Counted from the first letter of the stretch, positions 46,896-58,190 are shown. The stretch: 64,000 bases of DNA from Holothuria scabra (GCA_037179385.1 CM074187.1:3286001-3350000), one strand, 5' to 3'. Numbers and translations: made by a program. The notes: generated by a model from the sequence alone, not told the origin.

Positions 46896-49640
46896 AAATC
46901 TGTCGTCTATTGGTATGTTCTGAGAATCTCCCAACTTATCCAAGCAAATTCCGGACGATTTGGTAGTCACGAGACCATTAACTGAAGATCGCCTCCAATT
47001 CTGGTCCAGGGTTTTAGGCAAAAATACCATGCCCTTACTCATATAACTATGCTGAAAATTTGAGTGACTAAAGCGGAGTTTTGAAGGTCAAGGGATCCAC
47101 TCAAGCCAATTTCAGACGTTTCGAGGAATCACGTGATGTTAAAATCAACATGTCCGACATATTGTTTACAAGTCCTTTCGGTGTATTTTCCAGCAAAAGT
47201 CTACACTGATATTCAGGCTGTATTTCTACTAATTAGCGTGTCTGCTATTTCGAACGTTTTGATTGATTACGAAGAATTCAATAAAGATGGCCGTTACTTT
47301 AGCCAAAATTCCATACATTTTATTTGTTTTTATAACTGTGTTCAAATTCGGGTAATGATAATATTGAAAGTGTCTCAGCATAGACTATGGTGGCAAACAT
47401 CTTCCAAGTTACCCTGTAATTGACATTATTGCCGTTAAGGTACCATACTTACTCGCTTAGTTAAGTGCTATGTTTCTTAAGTTTATAATTAAATTATGAT
47501 TTGTGATTATTATATTTATTTATCTAAATGCGGGCTATCGTGGACATTGCGCGAATGAAACTGAGCCAAATCGTGGAATTTGACTTTAAGTTTCCTTTGA
47601 TGTGTCCATTTATTGTTCAGGCCTCTAAAAGCAAAGCAAAGGCAGCATTTTGGCATTTAGAACTGTCCTTTAAAACAATTATTTCAACTTTGCTTGCCTG
47701 CTTTTTATAAGAGTACTTGATCACTCAGCTATTTATTAACTTGTTCCGTTACCAGGTATCAAGGTATGTAGTGAAATACCAACAACTTTAAAGATTAAAT
47801 AATTGTCAAAGGCAATGACACTCTGGTATAACAACAGGCCTCGTATAAGATTGGGGATCAGTGAACGACTGTGCGGGTCACATATACTCCCTCAGGAACA
47901 CACTACCAGGGGAAACTTGTCTGACTGACCGGTCAGTTCAGTCAATTGACAGGTGACCAGCGAGATGTGCGGGTGTTTTGACACATGGTAAATGACAAAT
48001 GTACAAATTAATTAAAATAATAACCCCAAAACAAAAGAAAAAGTAACCGTAAAACAAATTTGTTACCCAAAGTAACCAAATCCCTATTGTAAGAGACGTT
48101 ATGATTGATGGTGTGCTCCTGATTTTTACCGACAGTTCAATTCGGCAAAATGTAGGCATTTTAAATGTATATAAAACACCGACAGCATTGAAGCAGATCA
48201 ATATATACAAAATTTCATAGAATTGTTTTTCTGGCTGATCTTGAAACGTTATACAGTCTAACATGACAACGCTTACAGATCAACTGCAAGTGGATCTGCT
48301 GTAGCATTCCTCCCACGGATGATAAATCGCCCTTTTTATCTTCGCAATAATGTTTCCCAAAATTATATGATCATATAAAATGTAAACACTTGTGCGATAT
48401 TCAACAAAACGGCATGTGAAGGACGAAATCCAATACCCTGCAACTTCTTTGTTGTTTTTTGGTATACAGCTGAATTGTTTTCGTCCATTTACTTAGTTCA
48501 TGTTGTAAAGTGTAATAAACTTTTTAAGTGTAACGTAAAACTTGCATGTCACTTAAATCTCAGGGATATGATTTCAGGGACGTACTGTAAGTACTTTAAT
48601 ACATCCGCTCCGAATCATGAGAAAAGATGAAGTGCTTGAATGAAGAATGGGACGGAAAAATGCGGAAAAGGCAGACTTCGAATTCATGTCAACTCATCAA
48701 GACTCATACATCAACGCACTCGAAAGTAAAGCCAGTTTCAAACACGGTTAATTGTGTTGAAGCACGTAAAATGTGGAAATTAATCAGGCGTTTTCTCAAC
48801 TACTGAAAAGTAGTTTAAAATTTTACAAAGTAAGTACATACTAGGTCACATCTCCAATCTGTCTCCGGCAAGCCTTGTAAACAGTAGTTGTTGACTTTGA
48901 AAACGCGTAAAAGTTAGAAAAATCCTAGTATCTCCGAATGCCGTATTAAATATTTTTATTATATTTATTTTTATTATATAGCATACGCGAAGAAAGAATT
49001 GTTGAGGTCGAAATATGATTGGTGACAATTGCAAGAGAACAAACTAATTAGATACAATTAAAAATTTCGTAAAACATATACCACCGACATTTGTGCCATT
49101 TTCTTTTCCAGTTATAACTTAAAGTAAAATTGAATTTTGTATTAATAACATATTTAAAAAATTGGTAACGTGAGACGTATTTTTATTGAATTAACTTTAT
49201 TCTTTACTTTATTTACCTTATTATTATTGGTTTACTTCACTATCGGCCCAACAGAGGGCCTTGGCTGTATGTAATGTCCTATAAGGAAAATTCAATATAA
49301 AATATTTTGATTGCTCGAAAGTTCGAACAATATATAGTCTATGACTAAGATTAGAGATTCAAAAATTAGAACACAGGAAAAACAGTAAAATCGTCAGACT
49401 GTTTTTAAAAAATTCCCGTGGTGTACAACATTGTACATGATTCCTACTGTGTATGAGAGTATGCGTGGATACAAAAGATCTGGGTGATACCTATTACGAC
49501 CCAGATCAGGAAGTGGTTACTTGAATTTTCAGGAAAATTCAATCTGGATACGCAAAGGGTAACAGTAGCAGACTCTACTGTAAAAGTAAAGTTATATGCC
49601 AAAATTAGCATCAGAAATACATAGGCGACGGACGATTTTT
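46896..49640. other. no recognisable feature
   Basis: AT-rich spacer. Short frames only (longest 108 codons, 47938-48264 minus strand, hydrophobic, no motif). Confidence 0.5.
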
Positions 49641-49647
49641 TATCGCT

Positions 49648-49663
49648 GGGGGGGGGGGGGGGG
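49648..49663 (+). repeat. G16 homopolymer
   Basis: An uninterrupted 16-base G run in an otherwise AT-rich setting. It lies about 130 bases from the family R terminus and probably belongs to a G-rich repeat end. It is a candidate quadruplex site. Confidence 0.85.
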
Positions 49664-49779
49664 CACAAGTTTTCGGCAGCCGACAAAATGGAGACGCCGT
49701 AAGGGTTCGGTTTAGCGGGAAGCACAAAACCCCATCGGCGTGCGGTCCAGGGGCCAAAGACCTGGTAGTGGTCCAGGGA

Positions 49780-50575
49780 CAGCGGCATAGCTAGGATTTT
49801 TTTTTATGTGGTGGGGCTATGGGAGGCTTGATACTTTCGCAGGGGGCACGCTAGAGTTTACTATCTAAGCGTAGCGCTACCATCAGTTGGCGCGGAGCGT
49901 GCAAAGAAAATTTTGGATTTTAAAACCATCCAGATGGCTGGAAATGAAATTTGCCAGGTTTATTTGCTTTTTATTCTGGTGAGAAAAATTTGTAATACTT
50001 CTAAGAATATATTAAAAAAAATCGGCCATTTCGGGTGTTTTGTTGCACAAGATTTAAAAACAGTCTCAAGAATAATTGTTTGTTTTAAGCCACAGGCTTA
50101 CCAAATGTGTCGCGATTTTTTATTTGTTTAATTTTTCGTAAATAAGTTAACCTTACTATGATACTTTTCCATTTTCGGGCAAATGCTTGTAAGAATTTGG
50201 ATATTCGACAATTTCGGGCATTAGGCTGCGATTATTTGTGAAGTAACGGTCACTAATAATAGCTTTTTGGGTTATTAGACCAAAATATTCTATCCACCGT
50301 ACCAAGTATGTTTTTGGAACGATTTTGTGCATCCCCATAAATTGAAAGAATCCCTACAGGACGTAGAAACATGCCAGATGCTGGGAACACACTTTAATCC
50401 ACACCAAGGTAGCCAATTTTAGCCACTCCAAATCTGTTAGAAGATTATCCATCCAGACACCCGACGAGTAAAAAGTCAAGAGATTCCGAAGATATGAAGC
50501 TTGTCACAGTTACCTGAATTTACCCTGAAATTCAGAGTTGGGAACAATTGCAGAACACCCTGCAACTGTTTGAAG
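49780..50575 (-). repeat. family R dispersed repeat, copy 2 (inverted, internally deleted)
   Basis: The reverse complement matches copy 1 in three collinear blocks (50575-50270, 50270-50005 and 50000-49800). It lacks copy 1's 2110-2455 insertion and its 2735-4000 interior. On the plus strand it begins CAGCGGCATAGCTAGGATTT at 49780, a CAGYGGCRTAGC-type terminus like those of some hAT-type elements, so the family may be DNA-transposon-derived. Substitution density against copy 1 is low in the 2515-2640 block, so these two copies are the youngest pair. Confidence 0.75.
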
Positions 50576-50611
50576 GACGAAAATAAACTCTCGTACAGGT
50601 TATCGTTAATA

Positions 50612-50645
50612 CGGGGTCCAGGGGGCGAAGCCCCCGGGAGCTTTG
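50612..50645 (-). repeat. GC-rich repeat end (partner of 16436)
   Basis: On the minus strand it reads AGCTCCCGGGGGCTTCGCCC, then CCTGGACCCC, matching 16440-16475. It contains a GGGGGCGAAGCCCCC hairpin. Only the terminal 30 bases are recognisable here. Confidence 0.55.
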
Positions 50646-50811
50646 CAACTTTTGCACTCTGAAAAGTAATATTTGAGCCAAACAATAGCCAAAATGTAAT
50701 AAAAGTAACTTAAATTTGTTTAATTACTTCTGAAAAATTTATTTTGCGACATTCAGGTATCGGGGGACACAATATCTCATAAAAAATTATGAGGGTAGCA
50801 GACCCATCCTG

Positions 50812-50835
50812 CCCCCGCTTCCGCCGCCTATGAAA
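50812..50835 (-). repeat. GGCGGCGGAAGCGGGGG-type repeat end
   Basis: On the minus strand ATAGGCGGCGGAAGCGGGGG forms an isolated GC-rich string that looks like the end of an old DNA-transposon-derived repeat. No partner was found in this window. Confidence 0.3.
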
Positions 50836-51862
50836 TACACCTGCTGTATGAAATCGTATTACAAGGGTAGTTTTTATGCAATTCTGAATGATTCTGACAT
50901 TGACTGACAGTATGAGGCACAGTTTATCTTTTGTAAACAAACCCTGTGTTAAAAATTCCTCTCACTAGAAAGTTTATTTATCATCGTTGACCTTCCTCAC
51001 ACTAAGACAAAACGGCCATTCATTTAGTAACATATGTTGCACGGTGTATTGTATTACTTATTTAATTAATCAGGATCAATTAATCAGCAATGGTTTGTTC
51101 CCACATTCCTGTAGTGAACAAGCTATTTTGATTACTTAAATTTATCCTTGCCATGCTTTGCCAGTTTATGAATGTTTAAAAATTAACAATTGATTATATC
51201 TGTCCAAATTTTGCCAAAGAAAATTTTGTCTTACTATGAATTAATTACGGATTTAATTTTTTTTTTGTTGTTCAGGGGTAGAAATAATATTGATACGGCA
51301 CGACAGATGAAGTTTTACAGGACTCTTTTTGTTTCGTTAGTTACTTTCCCCAACTGTTAACGTCTGCTATTTTTGTCAGCTATTCTACCGTTTCAATCCA
51401 CGCGGCAAGAAATTTTCCAGAAGATAGGAAAAAGTAAAAGTCTCCCAGGTCAAAGAATGTAGTTAAGCGTCATTACGTTATTTGTTACGACCTGTTAGTC
51501 TGGTGGTATGATTTTAATATTTTTTTAGAATAATTTTTGAGAGTTCCGAAGAGTTCGAAAATTGGGAAGGCTAATACACAAGAAATGGAGAAGTCTAGCA
51601 ATTTATGTGAGAAAATAATAAATCAATATATTACAAGTATCAGAACTGCAATGTTTCCAAAAATGAAATTACTCACATTTAACAAGAGAATAGATATTCA
51701 AAATGCACCCAACCACGCCGTTTCTTGTGCTGATGTTTTAATACGACGATCTACGACTTACGTATTATCTTCACCGCGTGAATTCAAGATTTCAAACGAC
51801 GACTGCAACTGCGGTCTTCAACTACTGAAGCTTGCGTTGTCTTTATATCGTGAAATCTTCCC
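50836..51862. other. no confirmed feature; frame upstream of candidate exon
   Basis: Mostly AT-rich spacer. A 121-codon plus-strand frame (51537-51902) overlaps the candidate exon start in a different frame, with basic and cysteine-containing composition and no motif. It may simply be leader sequence. Confidence 0.45.
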
Positions 51863-52251
51863 ATGGGATCCGACGACTTTCTGTTTCTCCCAGCATTATT
51901 GACAGTCACCTATTCTCTAGCGATGACTCCAGACCAAACGGGACAGGATGAACTATCAAAACAGCAATTAACAATGGAGGAAAGGTCAGAAATTCTATCC
52001 GACAACCTCTTTCTGCAAATGCTTCCTTCCAAAGGAGACTGGAAGTTCTCCAACTCTCCGACGACAAATATTGCTGAACAAACTGTTAGAGCTCACTTTA
52101 AAGACTTCGTTGAAATCACGGAAAAAACTTCTCAAGACCGACGTGAATTTGTCTTCTCAAATTTGAATGTCGCAACTCTTTTAACTCAAGGAAGCGGTCC
52201 TAGTATTAATACAGTTCGTTCTCAAATTCTGGTGCGTTCTACATCTTGCAG
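51863..52251 (+). CDS. candidate first coding exon of an unknown, possibly secreted protein
   Basis: ATG at 51863 has an in-frame TGA 12 bases upstream, so the start is defined if the frame is real. The frame gives 129 codons plus two bases. Residues 5-20 are mainly hydrophobic (Phe-Leu-Phe-Leu-Pro-Ala-Leu-Leu-Thr-Val) and could be a signal peptide. The rest is polar and charged (Asp-, Glu-, Ser- and Thr-rich), soluble-looking and without low complexity. It ends TGCAG followed by donor GTAGGT at 52252, phase 2; the frame stops one codon later if unspliced. GC is higher than in neighbouring sequence. No domain is recognised. It may equally be a chance frame in a GC-richer patch. Confidence 0.3.
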
Positions 52252-52484
52252 GTAGGTTTCGAAAATAACATGTTTACAACTTCCGTGATGACACTGCACA
52301 TTTCTCCGATGTTTTTCCAAGAAGAGTAAATGCTGGAATCAACGCGTTTACTTTTCGAATGTTCGGTGAACGTCGGGTCACAAACTTGACCTGCTTTCAT
52401 CACAGAATTCCTCACAAACGAACTCCTAGAAACATCGCTTAACTATCGCTCAGCGTGGCGTGATCGCGGCAACCAATAAACAAC

Positions 52485-52487
52485 ATG
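52485..52487 (+). other. isolated start codon directly abutting a splice donor
   Basis: ACAACATG is followed immediately by GTGAGTGC. First exons that end right after the ATG occur in some housekeeping genes, including ribosomal protein genes. A CCAAT box (AACCAATAAA) lies about 15 bases upstream. There is no other support. Confidence 0.12.
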
Positions 52488-52905
52488 GTGAGTGCTATAA
52501 CATACTAATAATAGGTCTTACATATGAATCTATACATACATACATACATACGTTCTAGAAATGTCTCGAACTAACATATCAGGTGTCAATGACCCGTCCT
52601 AGTCTTTTACAATCACAAGGCCTTCGAAAACAATTTGCTGAATAACACTGGGCTTCCAATTCATTATAATAAACAACCAATCATCTGTTAGGCCATTACC
52701 TCGGGCCTCGTAACACATTTCACTCGTTAAAAGGGCATGTCAGTACAATGGAATCTGTAAATAACATGTTTATACTTATGTTTCATTGCTTTCTACTTCA
52801 TTCAAATTATAGTAATATTATTACTACAAATCGTTGGTAGATATTACTACAATGTCATCCCGGCTGTCTTGATCTTGAGAGATGAAGTCTTAAATTGGCT
52901 TGTAG

Positions 52906-52961
52906 TAAAATTAAGAAGGCACTGAAAGCGAGAAGACAGGAATTTGCCGAGATATTTGCAG
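52906..52961 (+). CDS. candidate 56-bp internal exon
   Basis: It is bounded by GGCTTGTAG on the left and by GCAG then GTACTT on the right. It needs two preceding bases to complete its first codon and ends with one spare base. Phase therefore fits a join to the exon ending at 52251 (phase 2), giving a Ser followed by basic residues KIKKALKARRQEFAEIFA. The polypyrimidine tract before the acceptor is weak, so phase agreement (a one-in-three chance) is the main support. Confidence 0.15.
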
Positions 52962-54160
52962 GTACTTTCGATTGTACCCTTCCATATCGGAGACAATTGG
53001 AACTATTTCTTTACATGCCATCATGCCAAAGAAGGTTGTCAGGAAAACAAAATATACTGAAGTTATTTCATGTTAGTTTGAGTAAATTATTCTTACTGCG
53101 TTATGTATGCGTAGTAAAATAACGTACAGACCTTCTGTCATGCTACATACCTTAAGCAACATTTCTTGCTTGTTTAAAAACTCCAGCAATTGGGGATTTA
53201 AACTATTCGTTTTACCCCTGGGCCATAACTTCGGTCCCTTAACTATGATTGCTTTTTAAATAAAGCAAAATACGAAAACTTCATCCCCTCAAATGGTATT
53301 AATGACTTCTTCCTTAAGGAAAAATTTCCTTTTATTTCATCTATCCTTTCCCAAAATTTTACTTGGGGGCAAGCAAGAGGACAATTGATCCTTGGGCCCC
53401 ATTCCCCTACCTTCGTCTTTTGACGCCTGTGAGTCGAGGGCACATTTTAGTTACGTACTATAACGTGTCACTGTACTCACATTCATTCACAACCTCTGAC
53501 ACAGCTATTGAGATGTAGTACCTTATGCACTGTAGGTATAACTTTAATGCAGCAATGGCTTACACTGCCCACATGTAGGCTAAGCAAAACTAATGACGGA
53601 CTGAGATGACAGTTACACAATCCTACGAAACACTGTTAAATAACATTTATTAACAAATGACTGGTTCAAGAGTTCAGGACTGGCATCTTCCACATTTCAT
53701 GGGATAGTGCGTTTGGCCAATATAATCGTGCTTCATTTTTGTAGCTTGAAAATCATGATGTGTGAACACATGGCTGGAAGTTATTTTTTTTCCAGATCTA
53801 AACAAATTATTGTTGAAAATTAGTGCACCGCACAAGCATCTCCATATTAGTTCAGTTTACATTTATTTTTTACGATATTTTTGTCACAGTTGAGATTTGA
53901 TGTATTTTAAAAACCCCCGCAGTACAATCGTATTTCCTTTGTATTAGTAAAAACACATTACAATGTCTCCCAACGGTCACCAATGAAGTTATTTGAAAAG
54001 CCCTGTTGCCAAGGAGTTACGGATCGGATGCTTTCACAATTGTGAAATGCAAAAGTGTAAGGACACCAACTTGACAGGAGAAACGCTCAAAGTACAACTT
54101 AAACTAGTTTAGATAGCTCATAACTCTCATCCACTTACTCGTTATCAAAGCAACCACAGT
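52962..54160. other. no recognisable feature
   Basis: AT-rich spacer with short frames only. Nothing assignable was found. Confidence 0.5.
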
Positions 54161-54194
54161 CCATGATTTTGTGAAACGGCCGTTTCAATCATGG
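54161..54194. repeat. 34-bp near-perfect palindrome with GAAACGGCCGTTTC core
   Basis: Outer arms CCATGATT (54161-54168) and AATCATGG (54187-54194) are exact inverses. Inside them GAAACGGCCGTTTC (54173-54186) is a perfect 14-base palindrome. Four bases, TTGT, break the overall symmetry. A CACGTG E-box follows near 54219. It could be a dimeric factor site or a decayed element end. Confidence 0.75.
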
Positions 54195-55285
54195 CCATTG
54201 ATCACGTAACAGGGAGTCACGTGTGCTCTACATTGATAGGTATACATTATTTTACCAGGGTTTGTCGATTCACAGTGCTATTAATTTAGCGCAAGGGGCT
54301 TACGATGTTATGTACGGTAGCATATATGTCAAACCTGCCATTTAATATATACAGTGGGAGTTGTGAAAGGGGAGCAAAAGGGGAGGTGGTACCAGGTACA
54401 TAAACAAATAACCGTGCCCAAATTACTGAAATTGGTGGTTTTAACTTGGGATTTTCACTAAGTGGTGCCCCAACACTGACATTCCAACACAATCAGGATG
54501 ATTGGATGCTTACATATTTTATTGCGTTTCGTAGATTAACTAGTGTCGTTGTGTATTTGATGAAAATGGTTCATTATTAATTTAATTCTTTCGGCACGTA
54601 AGATACCTTCTTTCAAGCGAAGACCTCACAACTCCTAGATATTCCCCACTCGTGGTGAAATTATCCCTCACTGTAGTTAATTATACTACTGTCAAAGGCA
54701 AGGTTCCGACTGAATGCTTCGTTAAAATAGCTCTCTCTGTACATTGATCAGTATACTGAGAATTGTTCAGTGATTCAAGTAGCTGCCGGATATAAAAGTG
54801 CACAGAAAACGCGTCCACTGTCACCAACTTGCTGAGGCTGACAAGTTTCAGGCGTCAATCAATGCACTCTACAGAGGGGGTCTTTCTTTCTCACACTTTA
54901 ACACTTTTAGACAAATCAGCTTGCACGGGAGTTGATTGTCTCCAGTTTTAGAGGTCGATAATAAAGCAACAAAGTAAATGATCCGGTATAGAAGCATTAA
55001 GTAAAACACGGACTTTGGAGAGATACCGTATGAAAAACGCGACTTTTGAAAGAACTCTACCACCAGGTAGGAAATACAACAACAACAAAAACAAAACAAA
55101 GAAAAAAAAATACGTTCAACATGTTTTGTGTATAGGAATGCGAATTTCTGAATAGTCCTTTTGACCATATAGGGAAATGGTTAAGTAAATATCGTGCCTA
55201 TAAAAGGGAGTGACTCCCTGCTTATAACTTGTCTACATGTAACTGCTTGCACAAAGGTTGCAGTTGGGAACCGTTGCGCAACGTT

Positions 55286-55287
<2 letters not shown>
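54195..55287. other. no confirmed feature; weak TATA candidate at 54788
   Basis: GATATAAAAG near 54788 is followed by an ATG at 54862 that opens a 29-codon frame with no evident splice donor. This is weaker than the candidates at 44.27 and 11.26 kb. A related TTAAAATAGCTCTCTCTG string at 54724 links this area to the tandem dimer at 46.8 kb. Confidence 0.35.
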
Positions 55288-55371
<84 letters not shown>

Positions 55372-55380
55372 TAAATATAA

Positions 55381-55449
<69 letters not shown>
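55288..55449. repeat. (TA)n microsatellite with TAAATA interruptions
   Basis: Pure TA to about 55367, then TA mixed with AAATA units to 55449. It directly abuts the 3' end of the Penelope-like element. Ile-Tyr frames across it are artefacts. Confidence 0.95.
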
Positions 55450-55475
55450 ACAAATAGTAAAAACTGGTAAAACAA

Positions 55476-55517
55476 GAGCATATATTTAGCTTTCAGGACC
55501 ACCGGCCCCTTCCTCAG
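55476..55517 (-). ncRNA. hammerhead-ribozyme-like core in the PLE 3' region
   Basis: Read on the minus strand: CTGAGGA (55517-55511) fits the invariant CUGANGA box. Next comes a G-rich/CC-rich short stem-loop, then GAAA (55494-55491). A 3-bp helix III follows, AGC paired with GCT across a 9-base loop, then C at the position where cleavage is expected (55476). These core positions are in the right order. The flanking bases do not visibly form helix I, so this copy is probably inactive or the resemblance is partial. Hammerhead motifs are known in PLE terminal regions, which makes the reading reasonable. Confidence 0.4.
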
Positions 55518-55696
55518 AAACTAAAAGGCAAAACAAAAAACAGACACTATAAAACGGATGAAAGGCAAAAAGCACTTACTAGAAATCTAAAAACAAACCC
55601 AACCCAACACAAAAGATAAAATGTAAAAACTAGGACCCTACAAAGGAGATAAAAGCTAAGTAGAAGCAGGAGACATAAAAGGGGATAAAAAGGCGG

Positions 55697-56165
55697 CTAC
55701 AGTCTACGAGCACGTCGTTTTTTGGCTTGACAGTTAAAACCGTCATTTATGTTGAGACCTTTTGGGTAGACACAATCCAAATTCCAAATACACTCCCTCT
55801 CCTTTTTCCTTTTTATCCAAAAGATTATCCCTATCCGAATTGCGAGAAGAATGCACTACATCTAAAATTTGAAAGTAGAACTTGGTAGGTGAATGTGCCT
55901 TGAGATGCTTGTAGAGCTCTGTGCAATGTTTAAAATCAGAACCACCCTTAACACATTTTGAAAGATCTGACTTATGAGCATTCATACGGATTCTAAAGTT
56001 ATTAGTTTGACCCACATACTGATAATTACAAGTCGGACAAAAGATACAATAAATAACCAATTTAGCATCACAAGAAGTATTAAAATTTCTGCACTTGAAC
56101 TTTCTACCAGAAGAAGTACTGCACTGAAATTTATAATATAAAGAATAAATCAAACTGAAATCTGC
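55697..56165 (-). pseudogene. PLE GIY-YIG endonuclease domain, frameshifted
   Basis: The minus-strand frame 56327-55743 (194 codons) holds the domain from about residue 62. VIYCIFC (91-97) corresponds to the GIY strand, QYVGQT (103-108) to the YIG motif, with the basic catalytic-type residue at Arg112/Arg114 and His118, and cysteines 79, 86, 94, 97 and 100 as in PLE endonucleases. Near residues 175-180 (about 55795-55805) the expected C-terminal sequence continues in another frame and ends at a stop at 55697-55699, so a small indel has shifted the frame close to the expected catalytic glutamate. The N-terminal 60 residues of the frame come from a fused tRNA-like module, not PLE. Confidence 0.8.
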
Positions 56166-56174
56166 CCCGACGAA

Positions 56175-56290
56175 AAATTGACCGTCTCCACTGGGACTCG
56201 AACCCAGACCTTCTGCTCTATGTGCAGATCCATGTATTACGCGGTGATTCAAACTGATTGCATCAACCTGGTTTCCAGAAGTGATCTCTG
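56175..56290 (-). repeat. tRNA-derived module fused upstream of the PLE
   Basis: On the minus strand a perfect T arm (CTGGG, loop TTCGAGT, CCCAG; 56207-56191) follows a perfect anticodon arm (TCTGC, 7-base loop ACATAGA, GCAGA; 56228-56212) with a 4-base variable region. The T loop with its flanking base contains the polymerase III B box GTTCGAGTCC. The D arm is weak and no 7-bp acceptor stem can be formed; the base before the would-be anticodon is C instead of U. So it is a tRNA-derived SINE head or tRNA relic, not a working tRNA. It is read through in the same frame as the PLE domain. Confidence 0.65.
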
Positions 56291-56371
56291 TCAAAAGGCC
56301 GATCGGATTTTCACTTTGCATAAACATGTTTATATTTCAATCTTCACTCTTTACAGTTTCGTATCTCTCCG

Positions 56372-56875
<504 letters not shown>

Positions 56876-58190
56876 TCAGAGTAGACGTTGAATTTTATGT
56901 TACGCATATCATAGTCCTTGTCTCCTATTTTTTCCGACTATGAGGTTTAGAGTTCTTAAAATGTATTAATTTGCTTCATCGAAAGAGGACCAGAAACTAT
57001 TATCAGGTAAGTCCACTGCCTTTTATTAATTTTGCAGTAATTTCAAACATTGCAAAACAAATATTTACTGTCCGTCCATTTGTCTCATTTTGCAAAATTA
57101 TCTGCCATTTTTCGTTATTCGTTTCCCTAAATTACATTTTGCCACTGGTACACTGGACTTCGTTTCTGTGGGTAAGGGGAAAAAGCTCATTTCAAATACT
57201 TTGTCAGAGTGCAGAAAGGCAAATTTCGCATAATATTTCAGCCTTCGGTATATATGAATTGATCTCTGATTATCTTTTATGTATTTCTCCGTGAAAGTAC
57301 CTCACTATTAGTCAGATACATATGGGAACACATTAATCTAAGTTTTACATCGATGTGTAGGAAAACATATATTTTGCGTTTTTCCCATGAGTGCCAACTT
57401 TGAGTAAAGTCTGCTTTAGAATTGAGACTGTACTTTCTCTATCAGGTTTGCTGTTTTTTTTGTGTGTGTTTGGGAGAAAGTAAAAAGAGCAATTTGTTTT
57501 AGTTATTTCTGTTCGCTATCTTCGTGGCTGAATAATTCCTCCCTAGCTGAACATAGATATCCCAAGAGTTTATGAGCACGATTGCCACAATGTCAAGTAT
57601 TAGTTACTTTTAATCCATATCAACATACAAAACTGCCCTATTCGCTGTTCCTATCGTGAGCTTCCGTTCCCCTTTGATTTGTATGACATAAAGTTCCTCA
57701 GGCGGTTGTAAAGAAATGAAATATTTGCTTCAAAAGTGCAAAACGCGGTAAATAAAGATTTTTACCAAACAGAGCACAAGGCAGACAGTAGCCGGTCGTC
57801 TTATAAATGTTTTCAGCAAGGTTAACTATCAGGCAGTCAGAAAGCCTTGAAGGATATAACCGTTTTCAATACTTTTTTTTCATCATAGTCGACTAGCACC
57901 TCCAAAATTTTAAACATTGCTAAAGTGACGTCATTTTGTTGCTATAGAGACAGAGTAACATTAAATAGCAATCATAATCACCCATGGAGTAAGGGAGAAA
58001 ACATTAATGTGATGCATTAAAGACTTATTACCTGTTAATATGCAAAAAAGGGTAAATTCTACCGATAGAAATGAAAGTACATACAAGTTACAGTGTAATA
58101 ATGTCGTTTCAAACTTTATTTGACGATCATTTCTGAATTCTTCCAAATAATTTTAAAGTGTCTTGCATTTAATATATTCAAGAAATTTTC
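56876..58190. other. no confirmed feature; one splice-donor candidate
   Basis: A strong donor string TATCAG then GTAAGT occurs at 57001-57012, preceded by an open stretch of about 17 codons rich in basic residues after a TTTAG acceptor-like site near 56949. Without a domain or neighbouring exon it is not called. The rest is AT-rich spacer. Confidence 0.4.

Larger units (their letters stand above)
55450..56165 (-). mobile_element. Penelope-like retroelement, 5'-truncated copy
   Basis: It contains the C-terminal GIY-YIG endonuclease coding region (56165-55697), an approximately 180-base 3' untranslated segment, and a conserved 3' stem-loop (55476-55517), in that order on the minus strand. No reverse transcriptase is present, since upstream sequence switches to a tRNA-like module. 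The 3' end runs straight into a (TA)n tract, and another (TA)n tract lies beyond the truncated side. Penelope-like elements are retrotransposons distinct from LINE and LTR types and use the endonuclease to prime at the target. Confidence 0.8.

Noticed and set aside
47938..48264. 108-codon hydrophobic minus-strand frame as a membrane protein
   Set aside because: Hydrophobicity follows from T-rich codons in AT-rich DNA; there is no start context or neighbour support.
49444..49788. 114-codon minus-strand frame
   Set aside because: It spans a G16 run and a repeat end. The proline stretch is the homopolymer translated.
56175..56290. Functional tRNA gene
   Set aside because: T and anticodon arms are perfect, but there is no acceptor stem, the D arm is weak and the base before the anticodon is C, not U.
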